Origin: Bacteroidales bacterium Bact_11
Lineage (GTDB): Bacteria; Bacteroidota; Bacteroidia; Bacteroidales; UBA932
Reading direction: 5' to 3'
Length of the DNA: 64,000 nt
NCBI GenBank assembly: GCA_001603505.1
Contig: LUZC01000042.1
Span: 1-64,000, forward strand
The notes below the pieces were generated by a model, which had not been told where the DNA came from, did not search any database, and worked only from the letters and a program-made list of their open reading frames with translations. A program made the position numbers and the translations under genes. Numbering within the stretch: the stretch's first letter is position 1; every line of letters starts with the position of its first letter. Positions 27,365 through 36,071 of this stretch are shown here, in pieces.

Positions 27365-29377
27365 ATGAAACGTATATATCTTTTTGTATCCCTCGTTGCG
27401 CTGGTTATCACCGGCTGCGCGAAATCTTCTCTATCCCCGTCCGTCCACCCTGTCGCCGCTTCCGACGTCATCCCCGGCTTGACCGGAGATCTCGACCGCA
27501 TCCAGCGTGGCATTGACCAGTGTGCAGCCCTGTGGCGTTCAGAAGACGGCTCTCAGGCCGACTTCGAAGCGTTTGTGAATCAGTGGCTGGCCACGACGCC
27601 CGAGGCACGGCGTACGCTCTACGATAAGATTGCCCGCGCCCTTGAAATCTTCAACACGCAGGCCAACCAGCTTACCATCGGGCTGGGCCGTCCTACAGTC
27701 CTGGCAGAAGGCGAGCCCGGCCCCATCGACTATCTGCTGAGCGGCTACGACGCAACGGCCCATTTCTCCGACGATATGTTCGCCAACAAGCTGGCGTTCA
27801 TCACGGTGCTCAATTTCCCGCATTTCACGCTGGAGGAGAAGAATGCGCTGAGTCCGCAATGGAGTCGGCAGGACTGGGCATATGCGCGCCTGGGCGATGA
27901 GTTCACCGAGCGCGTGCCTGCCGAAGTCAGCCAGGCGGTGACGGCAGCCCGCAGTGCTGCGGAGGGCTATGTGGATACGTATAACATCGAAATGGGACAT
28001 TTGTTAACCGAGGGAGGGGAGCGTCTCTTCCCGGAGGATATGTCGCTGCTCTCGCACTGGAACCTTCGCGACGAACTCAAATCGAACTATGCCGATGTGC
28101 CGCACGCCAGCGCGAAACAGGAAATGATCTATCGGGTGATGGAGCGCATCGTGACGCAGGAGATTCCCGCCGCGGTGGTCAACAATCCCGCCTACGACTG
28201 GGCACCGGAGTCGAACCGTATCTGGAAGGACGGGGAGGAAGTGTCGCTCCCGGCCGAGGGAGCCGTACGCTATGCCCACATCCTCGACCAGTTCCATGCA
28301 TTCCAGCAGCTGGACCGCTGGTGCCCGGCGCTGCCGACGGCCATCGCCCGCAACTTCGAAGGCAGCATCGAGATGTCCGACCGGGAGGTGGAAGACCTCT
28401 TCATCCGTTTCCTGACCTCGGAGCAGGTGAAGCAGGTCGGAGGTGTCATCCGGGATCGGCTCGGACGCGACCTGCGGCCCTACGACATCTGGTACGACGG
28501 ATTCAAGAGCCGTTCAGCCATTCCTGAAGACCGGCTTACCGCCGAAACCCGCCGTCGTTATCCCGACGCGGAAGCTTTCCATCGCGATATGCCGCGGATG
28601 CTGCGCAATCTGGGCTTCGACGCGGCGGAAGCGCAGTTCCTGGCCGACCATATCGTGGTCGAAGGCGCGCGCGGCTCCGGTCACGCCTGGGAGTGCCTGG
28701 GCCGCACGGAACCGGCCCGCCTCCGCACGCGCATCGGCCCGGAGGGGATGGATTACAAGGGCTACAACATCGCCGTCCACGAATTCGGCCATAACGTGGA
28801 GCAGGTCACCGACCTCTACCACATTGACTATTACACCCTGTTCGGCGTGCCCAACAATGCCGCCACGGAGTCGATGGCCTTCCTGTTCCAGGCGCGCGAC
28901 CTGCAGCTGCTGGGCTACGGACGGCAGATGATCGACGCCAACGCCACACTCGATATTTTCTGGGGCATGTATGAGATCATGGGCGTGAGCCTGGTTGATA
29001 TGTACACCTGGCGGTGGCTGTATGCGCATCCCGATGCTTCAGCCGAAGATCTTCGCGATGCGGTGCTGGAAATCGCCCGTTCCGTGTGGAACCAGTATTA
29101 CGAGCCGGTGCTGGGCACACACGATGCGACGCTGCTGGCCGTCTATTCCCACATGCTCAACTATCCGATGTACCTGCCGAACTATCCGATCGGGCATATC
29201 ATCCACTACCAGCTGGAAGAGCATCTAGCGAAATGCGGCAGCGATGCTGCGTTCGCTGCGGAGTTGCAGCGTATCTATGAGCAGGGGCGGCTTACGCCGC
29301 AAGCCTGGATGCAGGGTGCCGTGGGCGCTCCGATCAGCGTCGAGCCGATCCTCACGGCCGTCGGCAAGTTACTTTAA
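27365..29377 (+). CDS. Lipoprotein zinc metallopeptidase-like (HEFGH gluzincin, unassigned family)
   Basis: Lipobox LVITGC; NIAVHEFGHNVEQ with downstream Glu candidate in NNAATESMAFLFQARD. Confidence 0.7.
   Translation: MKRIYLFVSLVALVITGCAKSSLSPSVHPVAASDVIPGLTGDLDRIQRGIDQCAALWRSEDGSQADFEAFVNQWLATTPEARRTLYDKIARALEIFNTQANQLTIGLGRPTVLAEGEPGPIDYLLSGYDATAHFSDDMFANKLAFITVLNFPHFTLEEKNALSPQWSRQDWAYARLGDEFTERVPAEVSQAVTAARSAAEGYVDTYNIEMGHLLTEGGERLFPEDMSLLSHWNLRDELKSNYADVPHASAKQEMIYRVMERIVTQEIPAAVVNNPAYDWAPESNRIWKDGEEVSLPAEGAVRYAHILDQFHAFQQLDRWCPALPTAIARNFEGSIEMSDREVEDLFIRFLTSEQVKQVGGVIRDRLGRDLRPYDIWYDGFKSRSAIPEDRLTAETRRRYPDAEAFHRDMPRMLRNLGFDAAEAQFLADHIVVEGARGSGHAWECLGRTEPARLRTRIGPEGMDYKGYNIAVHEFGHNVEQVTDLYHIDYYTLFGVPNNAATESMAFLFQARDLQLLGYGRQMIDANATLDIFWGMYEIMGVSLVDMYTWRWLYAHPDASAEDLRDAVLEIARSVWNQYYEPVLGTHDATLLAVYSHMLNYPMYLPNYPIGHIIHYQLEEHLAKCGSDAAFAAELQRIYEQGRLTPQAWMQGAVGAPISVEPILTAVGKLL
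27464..27495 (+). repeat. Palindromic element-like sequence inside a lipoprotein linker
   Basis: gacgtcATCcCCGGcttgaCCGGaGATctcgac, encoding SDVIPGLTGDLDR. Confidence 0.5.
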
Positions 29378-31384
29378 TCCTCTGGCGCGAAGCAGGGCAT
29401 CCGGGTCGGGCTCGGCACCGCGGAACCGCTTGTAAAGCACCATCGGCTCTTCGCTGCCGCCTTTCTCGAGGATATTCTTCCGGAAACTCATGGCGGTAGC
29501 GGGGTCGAAGATACCCTTCTCCTTAAACAGTTCGAAGGCGTCCTTGTCGAGCACCTCGGCCCACAGGTAGCTGTAGTAGCCGGCGCTGTAGCCGCTGTTG
29601 AAGATGTGGTTGAAGTAAGTGGTGCGGTAGCGCGGGATAATCTCGTCGATCAGGCCCATTTCCTGGCAGGCCTGCTTCTCGAAGGCCTCGATGTCGACGT
29701 CCTCCACCGACTGGAGCTCATGCCACTTCATATCGAGAATGGAGGCAGCGCAGAGCTCGGTGGTCATGAATCCCTGGTTGAAGGTGCGGGCGGCGAGAAT
29801 CTTCTCCACGAGTTCGTCGGGAATCACTTCCCCGGTCTCATAGTGCTTTGCGTAGCCTGTGAGCACTTCTTTCTGGAAAGCCCAGTTTTCGTTGATTTGC
29901 GACGGAAGTTCCACGAAGTCACGGGCCACCGCGGTGCCGCTCACCGTGGCATAATGGCACTGGCTGAGGAGTCCATGCAGGGCGTGGCCGAATTCGTGGA
30001 ACATGGTTTCCACGTTGTCGATGCTCAGCAGCGACGGGGTGGTCTCAGTGGGTTTGTTGAAGTTGCCTACGTTGACGATGATCGGGCGGACCATCTGTCC
30101 GTCGACGGTGACATATTGCTCGCGGACGTTGTTCATCCACGCGCCGCCGCGTTTGCTTTCACGCGGGAAATAGTCGGTCAGCAGCACGCCGATCAGCGAA
30201 CCGTCGGCATCGGTCACCTTGAAGGCTTCCATGTCGGGGTTGTATTTCGGCGCATCGGCGATGGGTTCGAACTGCAGTCCGTAGAGCTTGGAAGCGGTAT
30301 TGAACACGCCTTCGCGTACGTTCTCCATCTTGAAGTAAGGCTTGGTCTCCTCCTCGTCGAGGTTGAACTTGGCCTTGCGGACCTTCTCGGCGTAGTAGAA
30401 CCAGTCCCAGGGCTCGATCTTCGCGCCCGCTTCAAGTTTGCCAGCGGCGATGTCTTCGTCCATGATCTTCTGCATGTCGTAGACTTCCTGCTTGGCGCGG
30501 GCCACGGCATACTTGAAAATATTGGCCAGGAACGCGTCGACGGCTTCGGGTGTCTTGGCCATCTTGTCGCTCAGGATGTGGGCGGCAGGGGTGTCATAGC
30601 CGAGCATCTTGGCTTTTTCTTCCTTGAGCTTCAGGATGTTGAGAATGATGTCCTTGGTGTCGTATTCGTTGCCGTTGTTGCCTCGGTTGGCAAAGGCATG
30701 GAACATTTCTTCGCGTTTGGCGCGGTCTTCCTCGGCGGCCATGGCATCGCGATACTCGGAAATCGCCACGTTGAACTTGGCTTTGAAGGCATTGTTTTCC
30801 TTGAGCAGGTAGTTGCCGAAGCGGTTGCTCAGGGTGGAGAGTTCCGTGTTGATTTCCATCATGCGGGCCTGGCCGGCTTCGTCGAGGGCGATACCGTTAT
30901 CGGCGAACGAGCGGTAAATCTTGTCGAGCACCATTTCCTGTTCGCGGGTAAGGCCCAGCTGGTCTTTCTGCTTGTTGACGGCTTCCACCTTGGCGAAGAG
31001 ATCTTTGTTGAAAGTGATCTCGTTGCCGTGCTGCGCCACGAGCGTCGTAGCCTCTTCCACGATCTTCTCAAGCGTCGGGGTGTTGTCGGTCTCGGCAAGG
31101 TTGAAGAGCACGCCTACTACCTTGGAGAGCAGGTTGCCCGATTGGTCGAATGCGCCGATCACGTTGTCGAAAGTCGGTTCTTCGGGATTGTCAATGATGG
31201 CCTGGATGTCGGCGTTGTGCTGTTCGATACCGGCTTTCAGGGCAGGGAGATAATCGGCCTCCCGGATCTGTTCGAACGGAGGGATGCCTTCCGGGGTGTT
31301 CCATTCCGTCAGGAAGGGGTTGGTGCGCTGGGTGCATGCTGTCATGGCGAAAAAGACTGCTGCGATGGCAAGAATACGTTTCAT
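29369..31384 (-). CDS. dcp: M3-family peptidyl-dipeptidase (Dcp-like), lipoprotein
   Basis: MKRILAIAAVFFAMTAC lipobox; VETMFHEFGHALHGLLSQ. Start at 31384; the upstream part of the 1079-aa ORF is antisense to the next gene. Confidence 0.93.
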   Translation of the reverse strand: MKRILAIAAVFFAMTACTQRTNPFLTEWNTPEGIPPFEQIREADYLPALKAGIEQHNADIQAIIDNPEEPTFDNVIGAFDQSGNLLSKVVGVLFNLAETDNTPTLEKIVEEATTLVAQHGNEITFNKDLFAKVEAVNKQKDQLGLTREQEMVLDKIYRSFADNGIALDEAGQARMMEINTELSTLSNRFGNYLLKENNAFKAKFNVAISEYRDAMAAEEDRAKREEMFHAFANRGNNGNEYDTKDIILNILKLKEEKAKMLGYDTPAAHILSDKMAKTPEAVDAFLANIFKYAVARAKQEVYDMQKIMDEDIAAGKLEAGAKIEPWDWFYYAEKVRKAKFNLDEEETKPYFKMENVREGVFNTASKLYGLQFEPIADAPKYNPDMEAFKVTDADGSLIGVLLTDYFPRESKRGGAWMNNVREQYVTVDGQMVRPIIVNVGNFNKPTETTPSLLSIDNVETMFHEFGHALHGLLSQCHYATVSGTAVARDFVELPSQINENWAFQKEVLTGYAKHYETGEVIPDELVEKILAARTFNQGFMTTELCAASILDMKWHELQSVEDVDIEAFEKQACQEMGLIDEIIPRYRTTYFNHIFNSGYSAGYYSYLWAEVLDKDAFELFKEKGIFDPATAMSFRKNILEKGGSEEPMVLYKRFRGAEPDPDALLRARGLK

Positions 31385-31474
31385 AAATGATTTTATCCGT
31401 TTATAATTGTTTAGACGCATGTTATATTCTACAAAATTACGTATTTTTGTCAAGCAAAAACAAAAAATCCTGTT

Positions 31475-32662
31475 ATGGTCAAAGATATCAGCAAGTCTGT
31501 CAAATTCATCGGTGTGGACGATCTCGACCTCGACCTGTTCGAGAGCCAGTACGTTGTGCCCGAAGGTATGTCTTACAATTCCTATCTCATTCTCGACGAG
31601 AAGGTCGCCGTGCTCGACACGGCCGACATCCGGAAAGGCGAAGCGTGGAAGGCCAATCTGGTTGAAGGCCTGGCCGGCCGCACGCCCGACTACCTGGTGG
31701 TCCACCACATGGAACCCGACCATTCCGCGCTGGTGGCCTGGATGCTGGCCGAGTACCCGTCCGTGACGCTGGTGGCCACGGCTGCCGCCTTGAAGATGCT
31801 GCCGCAGTTCTTCGAGGGCATCGACTTGGAAGGCCGCACGCTCACCGTGAAGGAAGGCGACACGCTGTCGCTCGGCAGCCACAGCCTGCGCTTTTTGATG
31901 GCGCCGATGGTGCACTGGCCGGAAGTCATGGTGTCGTATGAAGCTTCTGAGAAGCTGCTCTTCTCGGCCGATGCCTTCGGCCGTTTCGGCGCCATGGAGA
32001 AGATCGCTTTCTGGAGTGCCGATGATGACGACTGGGCCTGCGAAGCCCGCCGCTATTACTTCAATATCTGCGGCAAATACGGCGTCCAGGTACAGAACGT
32101 GCTGAAGAAACTCGTCGGGACGGACATCGCGATGATCTGTCCGCTCCACGGCCCGATTATCAACGAGAACCTCGGGTATCAAATGGGTTTGTACCGGACC
32201 TGGAGCAGCTATGGCGTGGAAACCGAGGGTATTTTCGTGGCGTATGCTTCCATCCACGGCGGTACGGCTGCCGCGGCGGAACGCTTTGCCGAAATGCTTC
32301 GCGAGAAGGGCTGCCCGAAGGTCTCCGTGGCCGACATCACGCGCGACGACATTGCGGAATGTGTGGAAGACGCCTTCCGCTACGGCAAGATGGTGCTGGC
32401 CGCCTCGTCGTACGACGCCGGCGTGTTCACCCCGATGCACGACTTCCTTTACCGTCTTCAGGCCAAGGGCTATCAGAAACGCACCGTGGCCCTGATTGAA
32501 AACGGCAGCTGGGCGCCCAGCGCCGGCCGCGTCATGAAAGAGATGCTCGGTGCGATGAAGGAAATCACCATCGTGGAGCCGCTGGTCACCATCCGCAGCC
32601 GCATGCATGCTGAAGATCTTCCGAAATTCGAAGTCCTTGCCGACGCCATCCTGAATGCCTAG
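31475..32662 (+). CDS. Flavodiiron protein (FprA-type A flavoprotein)
   Basis: HHMEPDHS di-iron motif; ICPLHGP; C-terminal flavodoxin domain (VAYASIHGGTAAAAERFAEML). Confidence 0.92.
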   Translation: MVKDISKSVKFIGVDDLDLDLFESQYVVPEGMSYNSYLILDEKVAVLDTADIRKGEAWKANLVEGLAGRTPDYLVVHHMEPDHSALVAWMLAEYPSVTLVATAAALKMLPQFFEGIDLEGRTLTVKEGDTLSLGSHSLRFLMAPMVHWPEVMVSYEASEKLLFSADAFGRFGAMEKIAFWSADDDDWACEARRYYFNICGKYGVQVQNVLKKLVGTDIAMICPLHGPIINENLGYQMGLYRTWSSYGVETEGIFVAYASIHGGTAAAAERFAEMLREKGCPKVSVADITRDDIAECVEDAFRYGKMVLAASSYDAGVFTPMHDFLYRLQAKGYQKRTVALIENGSWAPSAGRVMKEMLGAMKEITIVEPLVTIRSRMHAEDLPKFEVLADAILNA

Positions 32663-32673
32663 CGCCGACTCCG

Positions 32674-34419
32674 ATGATTCGACTGGAGAACAACAGCGCG
32701 GTGGGCCCGTATCGGGTGGAGCGTTTCATCAAGGACGGCGTTTTCAACAGCAGTTATGTAGTGGCGGACGCCCAGGGCGGGCGCTGCTTCCTGAAACTGT
32801 TCGACATAAAGTCCATCCCTGCATCCTGGCTCCAAGAGGGGGAAGTGGTAGAAATCGTCAACAGCCGCGGCCTGAAACACGAAAATGTGATTTCTTATGT
32901 GGCCGACGGAAAGGTGGAACTGGATGGAACCTCGTACCCTTATCTGGCCATGCAGTTCTACAACGGCATGCTCTTGTCGGAAATCCTGAGCTCCGGACGC
33001 CAGTTTACCTCGGAAGAGGTGCGCAACGTCGCCTGTTTCGTGCTCGAAGGGCTGAAGTATCTCCGGAACGAGGGCCTGCACCACAATGATATCTGTCCGC
33101 GCAACATCCTTTTCGAGTCGTCTACCGGCAGGCTGATGCCGAAACTCATCGACCTGGGCCACGCCTGTCATGAAATCACCGACGGAAAGCTTCCTTTTCC
33201 GCTGGAAGACCTGAACCTGCTGTATACGGCGCCGGAAGCGATGGACGGCGTGTTTACCGATGCGAGCGATGCGTTTTCTGTGGCGGTGCTGCTCTATACG
33301 CTGATCTGCGGCCAGGAACCCTGGCGGGTCAACTTGGACGAACGGGATTCGTTTGAGGAGCGGAAGAACCGGATGAAGGCGGCCAGGCAGCGTGAGCCGG
33401 TCTGGCCTGCGGCCTTGCATGCCAGCGACCGCGTGTTGCAGAACCTCGTGCTGACGGGCCTGCAGATGAACCCGGCCAACCGTCCTACGCCCGCCCGGAT
33501 GCTGGAACTGCTGACCGGCGAGAGCGTCGACGAACGGCAACGCACAGACAACGGCGTCAAGCCGAGGAAACCTGTGCCATCATCGGGACTTACCGCCACG
33601 ACCGACGGAACGGAGCTGAAAAAGACCCTGCAGCGCAATACCAGCAGCGGCGGCTTTGCCGACGTGGCCGGCATGGAAGACCTCAAGAAGATGCTGACCG
33701 AACGGGTGATCTGGGTGCTCCGCGACCGCGAAAAAGCCAGGAAATACCGGCTGTTGCCGCCCAACGGCATGTTGCTTTATGGTCCTCCGGGTTGCGGAAA
33801 AACCTATTTCGCTGAAAAATTCGCCGAGGAATCCCACTTCAACTACATGGTGGTCAACGGTTCGGACGTGGGCAGCACCTACATCCACGGAACGCAGGGA
33901 AAGATTGCGGCGCTGTTCCAGGAAGCGGCTGCCAAGGCGCCCACCGTGCTCTGTTTCGACGAATTCGATTCTTTTGTACCGGCGCGCGGCAGCGAAGCCG
34001 CACGTCATCGCCCCGAGGAAGTCAACGAGTTCCTGTCGCAGCTCAACAACTGCGCCCAGAAAGGCATTTTCGTGATCGGCACCACCAACCGGAAAGACAT
34101 GATTGATCCGGCCGTCCTGCGAAAGGGCCGTCTCGACCTGTTGGTCGAAGTGCCTGCTCCGGAGCCCGAAACACGCCGACAGATGTTTATCCATCACCTC
34201 AAGGGCCGGCCACTGGCCGATGACATCGATTTCGACCGCCTGGCCGCCCTGACCGACGGCTACGCCTCCTCCGACATCGCCTTCATCGCCAACGACGCCG
34301 CCCTGGTCGCCGCCCTGGCCGACGAGCCCATCACCCAGCGACACCTCGAGGATTCGATCCGCTGCAATCCGTCATCCCTCGCCCGCAAGGACGAGCGCAT
34401 CCCCATCGGTTATCGATAG
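32674..34419 (+). CDS. Fusion protein: N-terminal Ser/Thr-kinase-like domain + C-terminal AAA+ ATPase (Cdc48/FtsH-like)
   Basis: Kinase: CFLKLFD (VAIK-like), GLHHNDICPRNILFE (HxDxxxxN), PKLIDLG (DFG-like), YTAPEAM (APE). AAA+: LYGPPGCGKT Walker A, VLCFDEFD Walker B, GTTNRKDMIDPAVLRKGRLD sensor-1/Arg-finger region. Confidence 0.88.
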   Translation: MIRLENNSAVGPYRVERFIKDGVFNSSYVVADAQGGRCFLKLFDIKSIPASWLQEGEVVEIVNSRGLKHENVISYVADGKVELDGTSYPYLAMQFYNGMLLSEILSSGRQFTSEEVRNVACFVLEGLKYLRNEGLHHNDICPRNILFESSTGRLMPKLIDLGHACHEITDGKLPFPLEDLNLLYTAPEAMDGVFTDASDAFSVAVLLYTLICGQEPWRVNLDERDSFEERKNRMKAARQREPVWPAALHASDRVLQNLVLTGLQMNPANRPTPARMLELLTGESVDERQRTDNGVKPRKPVPSSGLTATTDGTELKKTLQRNTSSGGFADVAGMEDLKKMLTERVIWVLRDREKARKYRLLPPNGMLLYGPPGCGKTYFAEKFAEESHFNYMVVNGSDVGSTYIHGTQGKIAALFQEAAAKAPTVLCFDEFDSFVPARGSEAARHRPEEVNEFLSQLNNCAQKGIFVIGTTNRKDMIDPAVLRKGRLDLLVEVPAPEPETRRQMFIHHLKGRPLADDIDFDRLAALTDGYASSDIAFIANDAALVAALADEPITQRHLEDSIRCNPSSLARKDERIPIGYR

Positions 34420-34421
34420 TT

Positions 34422-34454
34422 TTGGTACGGAATTAGAAAGAATTCCTATCTTTG
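34422..34454 (+). promoter_or_regulatory. Bacteroidota-type promoter for the LolA-like gene
   Basis: TTG 34422-34424, 22-nt gap, TATCTTTG 34447-34454. Confidence 0.5.
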
Positions 34455-34484
34455 TGCGCCAATAGCACGAAAGAAAACCATCTG

Positions 34485-35000
34485 ATGAAGAAAATACTGA
34501 CGCTCCTTTGTCTGTCGCTGGCCATATTCACGACCTATGCACAGCAAATTGAATGCACATTCACGCAGGACAAAACCATCCAAGCCTCCGGTAAAGTGAT
34601 CCACTCGGAAGGCGTTATCTCCTTCAACGGTTCCGACCAGCTCACCATGACCTATACCAAGCCTGCTGGTGAATACCTGGTTATCTCAGGCCCGATGCTT
34701 CGTTCCAACGCCAATGGCCAGAGCATTTCCGTGGATACCGACAAGAACGCCCGCTTCCGTTCGTTGCGCAACACACTGCTCAATTGCATCACGGGCCAGT
34801 ATGAGCAAGCCGCTGCCGACAACGATGCGGAATTGCAGGTTTCTGAAAAAAGCGGGGTGAAAACCGTTTCGATGAAAGCGCGCAAGAATGCGCCCCGGGG
34901 TTATTCCCGGATTGTGATGGAATACATCAAAGAACTCCCCGTGCGCATGGTACTTGAGGAGTTTGGCGGTATCTCCACCGAGTATTTCTTCAAATATTAA
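34485..35000 (+). CDS. LolA-like outer-membrane lipoprotein-carrier-fold protein
   Basis: Signal peptide; CTFTQDKTIQASGKVIHSEGVISFNGSDQLTMTYTKPAGEYLVISG pattern typical of LolA-like proteins. Confidence 0.7.
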   Translation: MKKILTLLCLSLAIFTTYAQQIECTFTQDKTIQASGKVIHSEGVISFNGSDQLTMTYTKPAGEYLVISGPMLRSNANGQSISVDTDKNARFRSLRNTLLNCITGQYEQAAADNDAELQVSEKSGVKTVSMKARKNAPRGYSRIVMEYIKELPVRMVLEEFGGISTEYFFKY

Positions 35001-35017
35001 AGGACGGGCTCCCCCGG

Positions 35018-35833
35018 TTATTTCCCTTTCTGCCGCTTGCGCTGCCGATACTGCATCGGCGTAATTCCTTCCGTTTTCTTGAAGAAACGGGTAAAGTAGG
35101 AATTGTCGTTGATGCCGATGGCGGCGGCTACTTTCGTAATGGGCATCTGCCCTTCCCGTAGCAACGACTTGGCCATGGAGAGGCGGGAAATCTCGATCCA
35201 TTCGATGGCGGAATGGCCGGTGTGGTTGTGTACCAGCCGATTCAAATAGTTGGGCGTAATGTGGAGGTCTTCGGCATAGTCGGAAACTTTCCGTATGGGG
35301 TTGTTCCGGCAGAAGACTCTTTCGAGGAACGAGTTGACCAGGGCGTTTCCCGGTTGGTTCGACGGCATTTCCATCCTGCAGAGAAGCAGGTCGAGTCCGC
35401 TTGCGATCAGGGGAAAATCCTTTTTCGGGAATGCTTTCAGGATTTGATGGAGGAGGGCGGTCGTGAAAGCCGCTTCTTCCTCGTCGAATTGCTGGAGGAT
35501 CGGTTCAAGGGAGTGGAGACAAGGATGAGAAATGTCTTTCAGGATTTTGATGGAAAAACCCCCTTCAAAGCCGCTGCAGTCGTCGAAATGACGCACCGAA
35601 AAAGGCACGTTTCTCGGCACCAGGAGAATCTGACCGCTTTGGCAAAGATAGGGTTTTTCCGCAGCTTCCACCAACACCTCTCCTTCAAGGAGATACAGGA
35701 AAGAAAAAAACGGCAGATGCACTTCCGGCGTTTCCGAAGCATCAAGATATTCGTCGAATTTCATCTCTCTGATATAGAAACTGAAATCGGCGGGATTGCC
35801 TTTGGGTATCCAGTAGGGATGGGCTTTTTTCAT
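35018..35833 (-). CDS. AraC-family transcriptional regulator
   Basis: N-terminal cupin; two HTH motifs ending GINDNSYFTRFFKKTEGITPMQYRQ. Confidence 0.93.
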   Translation of the reverse strand: MKKAHPYWIPKGNPADFSFYIREMKFDEYLDASETPEVHLPFFSFLYLLEGEVLVEAAEKPYLCQSGQILLVPRNVPFSVRHFDDCSGFEGGFSIKILKDISHPCLHSLEPILQQFDEEEAAFTTALLHQILKAFPKKDFPLIASGLDLLLCRMEMPSNQPGNALVNSFLERVFCRNNPIRKVSDYAEDLHITPNYLNRLVHNHTGHSAIEWIEISRLSMAKSLLREGQMPITKVAAAIGINDNSYFTRFFKKTEGITPMQYRQRKRQKGK

Positions 35834-36069
35834 GACATGGCATCTTGCTCCTGTTTTTCCAGATAGGCGACGACGTCACCAACGGTTTCGAAAGTGGCCA
35901 GGGCTATATCGGGGATCACAATGCCATATTGGTCTTCAATACGCATGAGCAATTGCAGGATGTCGATGGAATCGGCCCCCAGATCTTTCTTGATGCTCGT
36001 TTCAAGGGTGATGGTTGCCGGATCTTTCCGGAGTTGTTTGGCCAGGATGGCTTTTACTTTATCAAACAT
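35830..36069 (-). CDS. Second acyl carrier protein (operon-specific)
   Basis: KKDLGADSIDILQLLMRIEDQYGIVIPD: phosphopantetheine Ser in DSID. Start overlaps nothing; stop region overlaps the AraC start by 4 bp. Confidence 0.93.
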   Translation of the reverse strand: MFDKVKAILAKQLRKDPATITLETSIKKDLGADSIDILQLLMRIEDQYGIVIPDIALATFETVGDVVAYLEKQEQDAMS

Positions 36070-36071
36070 GG

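Noticed and set aside
31385-32608. N-terminal extension of the 1079-aa M3 peptidase ORF
   Set aside because: Antisense to the flavodiiron gene; the true start with a lipobox leader is at 31384.
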